NCBI GenBank assembly: GCA_937949965.1
Contig: CALFBF010000099.1
Coordinates: forward strand, 1-51,290
Length of the DNA stretch: 51,290 nt
Source of the DNA: an uncultured Roseibacillus sp.
GTDB lineage: Bacteria; Verrucomicrobiota; Verrucomicrobiia; Verrucomicrobiales; Akkermansiaceae
Reading direction: 5' to 3'
A program made the position numbers and the translations under genes. This document shows, one piece after another, positions 42,221-51,168 of the stretch. How positions within the stretch are numbered: position 1 is the first letter of the stretch; each line of letters begins with the position of its first letter. The notes below the pieces were generated by a model that worked only from the letters and a program-made list of their open reading frames with translations, did no database searches and was not told the DNA's origin.

Positions 42221-45111
42221 TATAACTCTTTCCGTACTCGATGCATATTAGGATCAATAACAGCCTGCATCGCTTCCAACTGGTCTTCGACACCAAGGAA
42301 GGTGGCAAGCTGACCGAGCAGTCGAGCCGGTTGGTGGACAAGTGCCAGATAGCTGAGCGACAAGGTCGGGATCTCATGATGATCGATCCACTTGGCAGCG
42401 TGGTCGACTTGCTGTTGATATGCTTTGGAAACATTTCCACTGGGCTCGGCTTTTCCAAGACGCTTCAACATGGCGGATTGGCTTGTGAGAATCTCCTCCA
42501 GATCGCGCTCCATGAAGAGAATGCGGTAAGAGATCTCCTCACCGCCTTTAACTTCCTTTGGCAGCGAGGCGAGGAGCGGGGCAACCACTTTGAGGGCATG
42601 CCCTTTCGCACCGGTGAGCCAAGAGCGGTCGCCCGGTCTGAGAAGACCGCTGACGAGATCGTGCTCGTAGTATCCCTTGGTATTGGAATCATCAGCGACC
42701 CGATTGCCATCGGTGAAGGCGGGGATGCCAACGGCCTCTAGGATCTGCATCATGAGGCTCGTGCCAGATCTCGGCAGACCAGAAACAACGGTAATGATAG
42801 CTTCTGTCGAAGTAGACTCTCGCTCGACAAAGGAAGGATAGGTCAAAGAAACAAAACCCTTGGTTTTGATCTGACTCATCTCGGGTGCTTTTAACTCTTT
42901 GAGATCTTTCTGACGTTGGCGAGCTTCTCTGGCCTGCTCTTTGAAGAAGGTGATCTTGCTAGGATCACGGAAATGAAACTGGGCAATCTGAGCGAGCATG
43001 CGCCAGGCGGCGGCGGCAAGTGGAGTCTGACGGGTGGTGAGGAGAAAGGCTTGCTCGGCCTGCTCGAACTCACCGAGACGATAGTGAGCCATGCCAATAA
43101 GATAGTGCGCTCGAGGTTGGAAGAAGAGGAGACCAGCGGAGGTGCGAGCTTCCTGAATAGCCTCGCGGTACTGTCCCCGATGGAGATAGACCCGAGCGAG
43201 CCCGAGAAGTGGTTCTGGAGTCTCACGATCGATAACTAACGCCTCTTGGTAAGCGGCCTCGGCTTCATCCCAGCGCTGCAGACGGGTGAGAGTCTGCCCC
43301 CGGAGGCTGAGAGCCTGACGGCGGGAGCCAAAATCGGTATCGAGTTCAGCGATTTTCTCAAGAGCATCTTCATACTTCTTCTCCGCGAAGTCAGCGGTGG
43401 CCTCATAGTAACGAAGGGCAAAAAGATTCGGACGAGCGCGGGTGAAAAGATCGCAACGTTCCTTGGACAATTTCTTTTGTTCCTGCGCGCTGAGTTTTTC
43501 AATCTGCTCCTGTTCCTCTTTTTGAGCCTCTTGGCTGTCGAGCTTGAGGGCCTCGATCTCTTTAACCGCTTCTTCAGCATCCTTGAGACGACGCTCGATC
43601 ACAGTGGAGATCACAGCGCGGAGTTCGGAAGTATGACCAAGGGATTGATAACAGGTGGCGAGCTTGAAACCAAAGCGATGCTCCATGGGCCACTTCTCGT
43701 GGAGACGCTTCAGGATGGCGATGGCTTCGGTATAAATGCCGCCATCCATCCAAGCTTGTGCAAGGTTGTATTCCAACTCGCGCACGGTCTGCTCCACTGC
43801 TTTGGATTGATCCGGATGAGGTTCATCAATGTAGCCGAGAGCGACGAGTTGATCGAGAGCGGCCTTGGAGTCCTCGGCAGAGATCTGCTTATCAGGCGGA
43901 TGCATCCCGTGATCACCCTCGACTTCATCCCAACTGGGAATGCGAGTAACCTCTGCGGGCTCCTCATAGAGATCTAGGAGGACCTTCCCGTCCATGTCTT
44001 CGCCGACAGGCAAGCCGAAGCGGTGAAGAAGAGTGGGACAGATATCTATGAGACTGGCGCCGTAAATACGGGCGTCTTTCTTAATACCAGGACCATTTGC
44101 AACGAGAATACCAAACTGACGATGCTCGGCGGCGGGACCAGCGGGTTCATTCGGGATATCCGTCAGGCGGAGATCATCTGGATGAAAACCGTGATCGGAA
44201 AGAAGAATAATGGTGACATCCGGATGCTTCTGCCGAGCGAGGTCAACAAGAACGCCGAGAAGCATATCATGATAAAGATAGCCCGCCTCATTCACGTAAT
44301 TGAAGAGACGATAATCCCAATCATCAATACCCTCTCGCTGCGGCGGATGATATTTCATGAAGGCATGACCAAAGTGATCGATGGCGTCGTAGTAAACGCT
44401 CATCAGATCCCAAGGCTCATTCGCGAGTAAAGCTGTCGCCGCAGAGTGGATACTTGTGCAGTCCGCGATGATCTTCATGAGAGACTGCACACGTGGATCC
44501 TTGGCAGCCTTATCAAGTTCCTCCTGACTCATACCCTGAAGACCGGGCATAAAAGGAATGAGATCATTTCCCTCAAGCTCGGCAGGGTGGAAACGGATTT
44601 GCTTAAGTTGCTCGGTGAGGCGTTCGGGATACACGGTGCCCGGCTTCATGGGCCAGCTATCTGGCTTGTCAGGATCGTACTCATAACCCTGGGCGATTTG
44701 ATAGTCATTCGAGACCATGACACCACGGCTGAGAGGTTCGGCGGGATTGGAGGGCCACCACCCAACGGTGATAGTAGACTTCTCTTCCTGATTGAGGATA
44801 TTCCAGATCGCCTTGGTGGAACGGGAAAGGTTGGTCACTGGACGGATACCGCCAGTGACAGGATCAGGCTCAGAAAAACCATGGATACCATGCTTATAAG
44901 GCCTCTTACCAGTAGCAATGGAAGTCCAGAGTGTGGGTGAAAGCACAGGTTGTAGAGTAGCGATATTACCCATCGTCCCACCTTCCATGAGAGCTCGAAG
45001 GTTGGGCATTTTCCCAGCGTCGATCAAAGGATTAATCACTTTCCAGTCAGCAGCGTCCCAACCGATAAGTAGGGTTGGATGTTTTTTAAAAGACGAAGGC
45101 ATATTGTTCAT
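42217..45111 (-). CDS. Phosphodiesterase/alkaline-phosphatase-fold, TPR and sulfotransferase fusion
   Basis: Three parts are visible in 964 residues. Residues about 10-400 are a type I phosphodiesterase/nucleotide pyrophosphatase-like domain, with the WDAADWKVI metal strand, the threonine nucleophile region SPTLWTSIATGK and the SDHGFHPDD metal motif. Residues about 430-720 are tetratricopeptide repeats (NLAQAWMDGGIYTEAIAIL, RARVYLH-type pairs). From about 770 there is a sulfotransferase-like domain with a PAPS-type P-loop, GLPRSGTSLMM. No signal peptide is seen, so it is probably cytoplasmic, or membrane-associated through a partner. The frame opens at a TTG at 45114; the ATG at 45111 is chosen. 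The C-terminus ends inside a mobile-element terminus. Confidence 0.85.
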   Translation of the reverse strand: MNNMPSSFKKHPTLLIGWDAADWKVINPLIDAGKMPNLRALMEGGTMGNIATLQPVLSPTLWTSIATGKRPYKHGIHGFSEPDPVTGGIRPVTNLSRSTKAIWNILNQEEKSTITVGWWPSNPAEPLSRGVMVSNDYQIAQGYEYDPDKPDSWPMKPGTVYPERLTEQLKQIRFHPAELEGNDLIPFMPGLQGMSQEELDKAAKDPRVQSLMKIIADCTSIHSAATALLANEPWDLMSVYYDAIDHFGHAFMKYHPPQREGIDDWDYRLFNYVNEAGYLYHDMLLGVLVDLARQKHPDVTIILLSDHGFHPDDLRLTDIPNEPAGPAAEHRQFGILVANGPGIKKDARIYGASLIDICPTLLHRFGLPVGEDMDGKVLLDLYEEPAEVTRIPSWDEVEGDHGMHPPDKQISAEDSKAALDQLVALGYIDEPHPDQSKAVEQTVRELEYNLAQAWMDGGIYTEAIAILKRLHEKWPMEHRFGFKLATCYQSLGHTSELRAVISTVIERRLKDAEEAVKEIEALKLDSQEAQKEEQEQIEKLSAQEQKKLSKERCDLFTRARPNLFALRYYEATADFAEKKYEDALEKIAELDTDFGSRRQALSLRGQTLTRLQRWDEAEAAYQEALVIDRETPEPLLGLARVYLHRGQYREAIQEARTSAGLLFFQPRAHYLIGMAHYRLGEFEQAEQAFLLTTRQTPLAAAAWRMLAQIAQFHFRDPSKITFFKEQAREARQRQKDLKELKAPEMSQIKTKGFVSLTYPSFVERESTSTEAIITVVSGLPRSGTSLMMQILEAVGIPAFTDGNRVADDSNTKGYYEHDLVSGLLRPGDRSWLTGAKGHALKVVAPLLASLPKEVKGGEEISYRILFMERDLEEILTSQSAMLKRLGKAEPSGNVSKAYQQQVDHAAKWIDHHEIPTLSLSYLALVHQPARLLGQLATFLGVEDQLEAMQAVIDPNMHRVRKELY

Positions 45112-45268
45112 CAAGGCTTTGGAAGAAAGCTCTGCTCTAGGCGATTTCTTTTAAATTGTAACGTGATATATAGTATGTCATTAGAAAATTTTCTGAAACT
45201 CCTTTGAGCCAACCAAAGCAGAAAGAGAAACTACCCTGATAGTAAAGCAGACGACAAACGTGCCACTG

Positions 45269-46105
45269 TCAATGCCGATGCCCCACTTGCCTCCACTCGC
45301 GAAGATGTCGCACAAGAACGGCGGCTAAGAAGATGAAGCTGAGGACAAGAACCATGAAAGCTCCGACGGGTTGATCGAAGATGTTAGCTCCTAAAAAACC
45401 GAGACCCGCGCCCACTGCTCCGGTGACTCCGCTCCAGAAGAACAGGCCTCGCGCGGAGCCAATAACCTGTCGCACGGCCGCTGCGGGGGTGACGATGAAA
45501 CCCAATGCCAAAATCGCTCCCACAGCCTGTAAGGTAGTGACTAGCACTAGAATCAGGAGGGCGAATAAACCATAGTTCAACCACACCGTGCGCACTCCTA
45601 GAGTGGCGGCCACATCGGGCTCAAAGAGGTTGATTAGAATGGGACGACGTAGGATCGCGAGGGTTCCAACTGAGAGTAATCCAACCCCATAACTCATCCA
45701 GAGATCACCATCGGACATTCCGACGATATTCCCCATCAACCAATCCTCAAGACCGCCAGCTCCCTCGTAGCGCTGCAGCATCATTACCCCTGCGGCGAAG
45801 GCTCCAGTCATCAACACTGCCAAAACAGTATCTTCCCCCACCCGCGATCGCTTGGCAAAAAAGACGGCTCCGAGCCCCACCAAAGCAGCAGCAGCAAGGG
45901 CTCCGAGGTAAACTCCCACCGTTGACAAACCTGCTAACAACACGACCGCAGCAATACCGGGAAAGACGGAATGACTGAGGGCTCCAAGCTTGAGAGGGCT
46001 ACGATGAAGGACAACAAAGGCACTGACAAAACCATTCGTAAAACCAATCATCACCGCCGCGACAAAGGCTCTTCTCAGTAGGGGCAGCTCTAGTAGTTCA
46101 AACAC
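45269..46105 (-). CDS. Metal ABC transporter permease (ZnuB/MntB family)
   Basis: This integral membrane protein of about 278 residues forms the channel of a zinc or manganese ABC importer. It has many hydrophobic segments and the family segments HSPLKLGALSHSVFPG (near residue 35) and GAILALGFIVTPAAAVR (near 200). I start it at the GTG at 46105, which overlaps the stop of the ATPase gene by 8 bp (GTGTTTGA). The open frame extends upstream to 46165, but that would overlap the ATPase by 68 bp. It is the last gene of the operon. The metal cannot be decided from the permease itself. Confidence 0.92.
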   Translation of the reverse strand: MFELLELPLLRRAFVAAVMIGFTNGFVSAFVVLHRSPLKLGALSHSVFPGIAAVVLLAGLSTVGVYLGALAAAALVGLGAVFFAKRSRVGEDTVLAVLMTGAFAAGVMMLQRYEGAGGLEDWLMGNIVGMSDGDLWMSYGVGLLSVGTLAILRRPILINLFEPDVAATLGVRTVWLNYGLFALLILVLVTTLQAVGAILALGFIVTPAAAVRQVIGSARGLFFWSGVTGAVGAGLGFLGANIFDQPVGAFMVLVLSFIFLAAVLVRHLREWRQVGHRH

Positions 46106-46865
46106 GAGACCCTCCTTCCACCAGACCGAGAGTCTTCCGCACCTTCTCTTGGGCCATAACCTCACTCACCTCCCCAAAGGCGAGCTGATGTTTCTGTAAA
46201 ACTAGCGCTTGATCAAAAATAGCCTCTACGGTGGCGAGGTTATGATGGGAGGCAATAACGAGATGACCCTGCTTACCCAGTTCTTGCAAAGTCTCGGACA
46301 GCTCGGCTCCACTCTCGACATCCAATCCGGTGAAGGGCTCGTCTAACATCACAATGTGTGCCTCTTGGGCCAAGGCTCTGGCCAAAAAAGCGCGCTGCCG
46401 CTGCCCGCCGCTCAAGGCATCAATCTGGCGATGAGCTAAGTCCTGTAACCTCATGGCCACAATCGCCTCATCGACCTTCTCCTCATCGATGGAACGCAGT
46501 TTCTTCCAAAAACCGACATGTGGTAACCTCCCCATTGCCACCACCTCGCGAACACTCACTGGAAAACCCTCGCGATGACGGTCTAACTGAGGGAGATAAG
46601 CAATCTCTCGGGTGGTTCCTCGCAAATCTTGCTCCCGCCAGAGGATGGAACCTCGCTCTGCTTTGAGTAAACCCGCAAGGGTCCGGATGAGGCTACTTTT
46701 ACCCGCTCCATTAGGACCAAGGAGGGCTAAACGATGGCCGCAGGTGGTCTTAAAATTAACATCGCAGAGTGCGGTTACCGAACCGTAGGTCACACAAAGA
46801 TCCGTTACCTCCAAACGATGAGGTTCGTGCCCTGGTTCATAATGATGATCGCAGCACTCACTCAT
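46098..46865 (-). CDS. Metal ABC transporter ATP-binding protein (ZnuC-like)
   Basis: The 255-residue ATPase has a Walker A GPNGAGKSS, signature LSGGQRQR, and Walker B HIVMLDEPFTGLD, followed by the switch histidine in SHHNLATV. It powers uptake through the downstream permease. The N-terminus before the fold is unusually rich in metal ligands (MSECCDHHYEPGHEPH), with two Cys and five His in sixteen residues. Such a tail could sense or chaperone the metal, but this is inference. It starts inside the end of the upstream 141-aa gene (8-bp overlap) and its stop overlaps the permease start. Confidence 0.94.
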   Translation of the reverse strand: MSECCDHHYEPGHEPHRLEVTDLCVTYGSVTALCDVNFKTTCGHRLALLGPNGAGKSSLIRTLAGLLKAERGSILWREQDLRGTTREIAYLPQLDRHREGFPVSVREVVAMGRLPHVGFWKKLRSIDEEKVDEAIVAMRLQDLAHRQIDALSGGQRQRAFLARALAQEAHIVMLDEPFTGLDVESGAELSETLQELGKQGHLVIASHHNLATVEAIFDQALVLQKHQLAFGEVSEVMAQEKVRKTLGLVEGGSRV

Positions 46866-47283
46866 GAAAGTTCAACTCCAGCTCCTCTAACAATTCTCCT
46901 TCACCCCAGAGGGTAAAAACGTTTTCGGGTAAACTCCCGGGCCAAAGCCGGACTTTCAAAGCGGTCTCTGGAGTCCCTTCCGGGAAAGAGGCAACTACGG
47001 TAACCACTCCGCCGTGAGTTGGCAGCTGGCATTCAAACTCTCCTTCACGAGCAGGACCGGTCACCCGCCCTAGAACCCGATCCCCGATCCGAAGCTCGGC
47101 ATAAGAAAAGTCGTGAGCAGCTTGCAACTCGACATCAGTGAACCACTGACCATCCGAAGACTGAATGGCGACTACAGCCTCTGCGGGCGAAGCAGGCTCG
47201 CCGGTTACCGAAGCAAGAGGCCAGGCCATCAGCCCTAGTCCCCCTAATAGGAGGAATCCCTCTCGCAGCGGCGCATCCTTCAT
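46858..47283 (-). CDS. Exported accessory protein of the metal-uptake operon
   Basis: A 141-residue protein with a hydrophobic N-terminus (FLLLGGLGLMAWPLASVTG) that is a signal peptide or membrane anchor. The following part is acidic and beta-rich (QWFTDVELQAAHDFSYAEL, GVVTVVASFPEG, and LWGEGELLEELELNFHE). I do not recognise a family. It is translationally locked into the operon: its ATG overlaps the stop of the binding-protein gene (TAATG arrangement) and its own end overlaps the ATPase start. The position suggests a periplasmic accessory to metal uptake, perhaps a metal chaperone or a permease partner; histidines are few, so direct metal binding is uncertain. Confidence 0.75.
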   Translation of the reverse strand: MKDAPLREGFLLLGGLGLMAWPLASVTGEPASPAEAVVAIQSSDGQWFTDVELQAAHDFSYAELRIGDRVLGRVTGPAREGEFECQLPTHGGVVTVVASFPEGTPETALKVRLWPGSLPENVFTLWGEGELLEELELNFHE

Positions 47284-48167
47284 TATAACTTTGTTAACCC
47301 ATTGACGATGGCGGCTACGTTTTGCTGCATCATTCGCTCGTAGTTACTCGCTCCACCGTCAGCAATCAAGGCTGAACCCATCTTTGCGCCCGCTTGTTTG
47401 GCTATTTGGGCAAGGACCTTGGGATTGGAATTCTTCTCAGGAAAGACCGATTTAATGCCCTCGGCTTGCAGTTTGGTTACTTCCTTAGCCAATTCCCGAG
47501 CGGGAACATCGTGGTCACCTGACAAGCCTAATACAAAGATCGGCTCCATACGATAGGCCTTACAAAAATAGCCGAAGGCTGCGTGAGCCGTGACCAACTT
47601 GCGCTGACCTTTAGGAATGGTCGCAACTTGAGCCTTGACCCAACGATCGAGAAATTGATAGCGCTCGCGGGTAGATTTGCTACGTTCTTTATAGTAGTTT
47701 TTTCCCTCTTCATCCATACGGACAAGTTGCTTCTCCACCACTTTCACCGCCCGCTCCATATTCGCGACATCATGCCACCAATGCGGATCCACACTTCCCT
47801 TGGCATGGGTCGGGCAACAGGCATAGAGAGACTCCCCTCCCGAAACCGTGCGCGACGGGATCGAGCGCCCAATTTCTAAAATCGGAATCCCTCCCAACGA
47901 ATCTACGAGAGCAGGCAGATATTGCTCCAGACCCTTGCCGGAAGCGACCACAAGATGGCTACTTGCCATCGCGCGTAAGTCTCCTGCCGAAGGCGCAAAA
48001 GTGTGAACGTTCATCCCTGGCTTGCCGATATCAATGAGCTCGACCCGATCTCCTCCTACTTGACGCACGAGGTCCCCCATCAGGGGATGTAGGCTAGCGA
48101 CTTTGACCTGAGCAGAGAGAGCCATGCTTAATGAAAAAAGGAAGAGGGAGAGCAATTTCATGGTCAT
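47283..48167 (-). CDS. Periplasmic metal-binding protein of zinc/manganese ABC importer (ZnuA/TroA family)
   Basis: The cluster A-I solute-binding protein captures Zn or Mn for the permease. Ligands in the family order are visible: H57 (NVHTF), H131 (DPHWWHD), H197 (VTAHAAF) and D272 (ADGGAS), numbered from the TTG at 48173. The long helical backbone between the two lobes is present (ERAVKVVEKQLVRMDE). The signal peptide is MKLLSLFLFSLSMALSA. The extra loop YACCPTHAKG (residues 117-125) adds two Cys and one His near the binding region. I use the ATG at 48167; the ATG at 48161 is equally possible. It lies 84 bp behind the porin-like gene. Confidence 0.93.
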   Translation of the reverse strand: MTMKLLSLFLFSLSMALSAQVKVASLHPLMGDLVRQVGGDRVELIDIGKPGMNVHTFAPSAGDLRAMASSHLVVASGKGLEQYLPALVDSLGGIPILEIGRSIPSRTVSGGESLYACCPTHAKGSVDPHWWHDVANMERAVKVVEKQLVRMDEEGKNYYKERSKSTRERYQFLDRWVKAQVATIPKGQRKLVTAHAAFGYFCKAYRMEPIFVLGLSGDHDVPARELAKEVTKLQAEGIKSVFPEKNSNPKVLAQIAKQAGAKMGSALIADGGASNYERMMQQNVAAIVNGLTKL

Positions 48168-48256
48168 GAGCAAAGTTGGTGGATGAGGGAAATCTGTGCC
48201 GAAAAGGAACAGGGCGCAAACGAAAGCTACTAAAACCCTGTCCCGTTAACAGCTTA

Positions 48257-49420
48257 TTAGCGGACTTCAGGTCCACCCCAGTCGAGGCCGACTTGCAAGA
48301 AAATGCTTTGCTCATCACCATCGTCCAAATCGTCAAAGTTGACCTGAACACGAGTCAAAGCACTGAAATCCTCCGCAATCTGAATCCGCTTACCAACGTT
48401 AGCTGATACCCGGTGGCGCTCGCCAAGAGAGAAGATGGCATCCCCACCGACTGGTCCAGACTCTTCGCCTTCCAACCAATCGTAACGAAGACCTGCTTCC
48501 CAACCGTTGCTCCAAGCAACGGTGGCCGACGCTACTGCGCCCAAGTGATCGGCTTCATCGCGGAAACCGCTGTCTTCATCCTCTACCTCCACCTCGCGGT
48601 AGTAGATTTCTCCTCCCACGGTAAGATCGTACCCTCCGGTCTCAAAGCCGTTACTACGATAAGTGTAGTAATAATCAGCAGAATAAACGAAAGTATCGCG
48701 CCCGTAACCATTCTCACCAAAGCCGAAGTTGAGGCCCCACTGATGACGGTGGAAGTCGTTCACATCCCAACGGACTAACCAGCGTGCACTGTAAACTGTC
48801 CTCGCAAAGAAAGCCTCTTCGATGCCTCCTTCTTCTTCCTCTTCCCCTTCTTCCCCCTCTTCTTCGGTGACCGCTTCACCCACTTCAAAAGTGAACGCAG
48901 ACGTGACTGGTCCTTCCCAGATCCAAGTGATGTCCCCCCCGTCAGACAAAAGTCCCTCTTCTCCTAAGAAAGTAGATGTTACGAGATTCGAGTCCACAAA
49001 GTCCCAGCCGTGCAAGTGAACTGCATTCTGCTGGCCAAAACGGTGTAAGCGCCGACCTCCGCGTAATTCAAAACCTCCAGGGAGATCCGCTAACTTCAAA
49101 AATCCTTCCTCGAATTCAGCATCCAATTCGTCCTCCAGATCGCGGAAAATATTCACCGAAGTGTATCCTTGGATATGATCATTTAAACGTAAACTGGCTG
49201 AAACTTCGAAACCCTGCACGGCGAGTTCTTGATTGGGGTCATGCCCAAATGTAGCCAACTCACTTAATTCACCCGTACTTCCTCCGTAGGAAACCCGAGC
49301 ATGAGCAGCGATATCTAACCACTGTTCACGGTCGTAGAGAGCCCAATCTGCAAAGAGAGTTGTCGAGGAAGCCAGTGTGAGGCTGAAAGTAAGAATTCGC
49401 ATAACGCCGTTTTGTTGCAT
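48257..49420 (-). CDS. Outer-membrane beta-barrel, probable metal-uptake porin
   Basis: A 387-residue precursor with a signal peptide (MRILTFSLTLASSTTLFA after an N-terminal extension; the second ATG at 49402 is an alternative start). The mature part is a series of amphipathic strands of alternating aromatic and polar residues ending in a C-terminal strand, as in outer-membrane porins. One loop near residues 185-205 is a run of about a dozen Glu with Gly (EEEGEEGEEEEEGG), suitable for binding divalent cations. As the first gene of the zinc/manganese operon behind a palindromic operator, it is likely to let the metal cross the outer membrane. Family identity is not certain; the barrel call rests on strand pattern. 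Confidence 0.7.
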   Translation of the reverse strand: MQQNGVMRILTFSLTLASSTTLFADWALYDREQWLDIAAHARVSYGGSTGELSELATFGHDPNQELAVQGFEVSASLRLNDHIQGYTSVNIFRDLEDELDAEFEEGFLKLADLPGGFELRGGRRLHRFGQQNAVHLHGWDFVDSNLVTSTFLGEEGLLSDGGDITWIWEGPVTSAFTFEVGEAVTEEEGEEGEEEEEGGIEEAFFARTVYSARWLVRWDVNDFHRHQWGLNFGFGENGYGRDTFVYSADYYYTYRSNGFETGGYDLTVGGEIYYREVEVEDEDSGFRDEADHLGAVASATVAWSNGWEAGLRYDWLEGEESGPVGGDAIFSLGERHRVSANVGKRIQIAEDFSALTRVQVNFDDLDDGDEQSIFLQVGLDWGGPEVR

Positions 49421-49444
49421 TAAAGAATTCGCAGACGCAAGCCC

Positions 49445-49467
49445 TTAATGCAATAAAAGTGCATTTA
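49445..49467. promoter_or_regulatory. Candidate Zur/Fur-type operator of the metal operon
   Basis: TTAATGCAATA-A-AAGTGCATTTA (49445-49467) is an AT-rich imperfect palindrome with 8 of 11 arm positions matching. It sits 25-47 bp upstream of the first gene of the metal-uptake operon. Its layout is like metal-dependent repressor sites, but no regulator gene is in the window to confirm the match. Confidence 0.5.
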
Positions 49468-49481
49468 TGGAAAATGTTCAA

Positions 49482-50501
49482 CTATCTTTCTTCGCTCGCT
49501 GCGCGTCGCAAGCGATCCATCATAGCCACTCCGACTCCGGTCTCTGTGAGAGATTCGACCAAGATGACCTCTGGTTCGGCGTCATCTAACTTACGAAGAA
49601 GATGGAAGAGGCGGACTCCGGCCTCAGCGAGCTTGCCACTGCCCGGGCTCAGCGCCTCTTGTGCAACCCACTCATGGGCCTCTTCCCACTTACTGTCTCC
49701 CCGGTAGGTCAAGAGAGCATACTTCACTCCAGCCTCGGGTTCAAAGTCTTGATCCTTAGCTAGGATAACGACCTTTGCTCGCGGAGCATAATGACTAGGG
49801 GTCTGCCCGGGTACCTCGACTTCTTGATCCTTAGACGGACGTGCTTTTTTGACGGTTCCGAACTTACGCAAGTCCTCGCGGGTCACGGGACCAGGTCGCA
49901 GGACTGTGATAAGAGGTTTCTTTTCCCCTGGCTCGATCTTGATGATGGTGCTTTCCAAGCCATCCCGGCACGCGCCACCGTCGATGATGAGAGGGATCGC
50001 TCCACCAAGCTCTGCCACAACTGCGGAAGCACTGGTCGGACTGATCTTTCCAAAGAGATTAGCGCTTGGAGCGGCAATCGGTCCCAGCTTTTTGGCAACC
50101 TCGCGCATGACCTCGTGGGCACTCACGCGCACTGCGACTGTGGGGAGACCAGCGGTTACCGCATCGGAGACATTCTCTTTTTTTGGGAGCACAAGCGTGA
50201 GAGGTCCTGGCCAGAACTCTTGCGTGAGTTCCCGGACAGAATCCTCAATTTCGGCAGGCACTTCGGCCACTTTGCGAATATCACGCCAGCTACCGAGATG
50301 GACGATGAGAGGATCAAAAGAGGGTCGCCCTTTGACCTCAAATACCTTCGCTACCGCCTCTTCATTGAGAGCGTCAGCTGCTAATCCGTATACGGTTTCG
50401 GTGGGCAACGCGACAAGCTCGCCAGCCTGCAAGAGCTCTACTGCCTCGCCTGCCAACTCGCGCCAGTCTTCGAAGTCTGCTACTTCAACCCGTGTCTCCA
50501 T
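49482..50501 (-). CDS. sua5: Threonylcarbamoyl-AMP synthase, Sua5 type
   Basis: Sua5/TsaC makes threonylcarbamoyl-AMP from Thr, bicarbonate and ATP for t6A37 of tRNA. The catalytic YrdC-like domain is recognisable from VALPTETVYGLAADALN (residues 33-49) and KGRPSFDPLIVHL, then the KISPTSASAV segment typical of the nucleotide-binding pocket. The extra C-terminal Sua5 domain (from about residue 225, after PGQTPSHYAPRAKVVIL) makes the protein 339 residues, longer than the 190-residue TsaC. It is divergent from aroK with a 112-bp gap. The ATG at 50501 fits the family start. No Shine-Dalgarno is visible. Confidence 0.92.
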   Translation of the reverse strand: METRVEVADFEDWRELAGEAVELLQAGELVALPTETVYGLAADALNEEAVAKVFEVKGRPSFDPLIVHLGSWRDIRKVAEVPAEIEDSVRELTQEFWPGPLTLVLPKKENVSDAVTAGLPTVAVRVSAHEVMREVAKKLGPIAAPSANLFGKISPTSASAVVAELGGAIPLIIDGGACRDGLESTIIKIEPGEKKPLITVLRPGPVTREDLRKFGTVKKARPSKDQEVEVPGQTPSHYAPRAKVVILAKDQDFEPEAGVKYALLTYRGDSKWEEAHEWVAQEALSPGSGKLAEAGVRLFHLLRKLDDAEPEVILVESLTETGVGVAMMDRLRRAASEER

Positions 50502-50613
50502 AACCGTCGTTAGCTCTTCATCACCGTTTTTTCAATCTCCGATGATAAGGTTCCGCAATTTCACGTTTTAAGTTTCGCCTCTCTCTTCCATTCGTTATGG
50601 TTCGAGGGCGCGA

Positions 50614-51144
50614 ATGTTGAAAAATTTGATATTGGTAGGATTCATGGGCTGTGGGAAATCGACGATTGGACGTCAACTTTCGAAAGCGCTCGGCTACCCA
50701 CTCATCGACACCGACGCTCGCATCGTTGCCCAACAGAAGCGTTCCATCGCGGACATCTTTGAACAAGAGGGCGAAGAATCCTTCCGCGACTTGGAAACGC
50801 AAACCCTACAAGACCTCCGCGACGACCGTTGCCACAAGCGCATCATCGCCACTGGCGGTGGCACCGTTCTCCGGAAAGAAAACCAAGACCTCCTCCGCGA
50901 ACTCGGCTTTGTGGTCTGGCTAGTGGCTCAGCCGGAAACCATTCTTGAGCGCACCTCGCGGAACAAAGAACGTCCTCTCCTACAAACAGAAGACCCCGCT
51001 GCGACCATCGCACAAATGCTACAAGAACGAGACGAGCACTACCGGAAGAGTGCTCACCTCGTGTTGGAAACCACTAGCCTCGACTTCTCCGAAATCACGA
51101 CAGGGATCATCGAGTGCGCGCGCTACCACTACGGAAGCCAATGA
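50614..51144 (+). CDS. aroK: Shikimate kinase
   Basis: AroK phosphorylates shikimate at the 3-hydroxyl, the fifth step to chorismate and the aromatic amino acids. The Walker A is GFMGCGKST (residues 9-17). The shikimate-binding residues lie in DTDARI (32-37) and ESFRDLETQTL (55-65), and GGG follows at 81-83 (ATGGGTVL). The lid Arg is in RNKERPLL. At 176 residues it is the usual length. The ATG is supported by a GAGGG sequence a few bases upstream, one of the rare Shine-Dalgarno-like stretches here. It is divergent from Sua5. Confidence 0.96.
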   Translation: MLKNLILVGFMGCGKSTIGRQLSKALGYPLIDTDARIVAQQKRSIADIFEQEGEESFRDLETQTLQDLRDDRCHKRIIATGGGTVLRKENQDLLRELGFVVWLVAQPETILERTSRNKERPLLQTEDPAATIAQMLQERDEHYRKSAHLVLETTSLDFSEITTGIIECARYHYGSQ

Positions 51145-51168
51145 GAAGGCTCGAGGAAATCCCTTCCC

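Noticed and set aside
48820-48870. Repeat-expansion artefact in the acidic loop of the porin-like gene
   Set aside because: The run encodes Glu/Gly in frame with mixed codons rather than a pure nucleotide repeat, so it is treated as a real loop.
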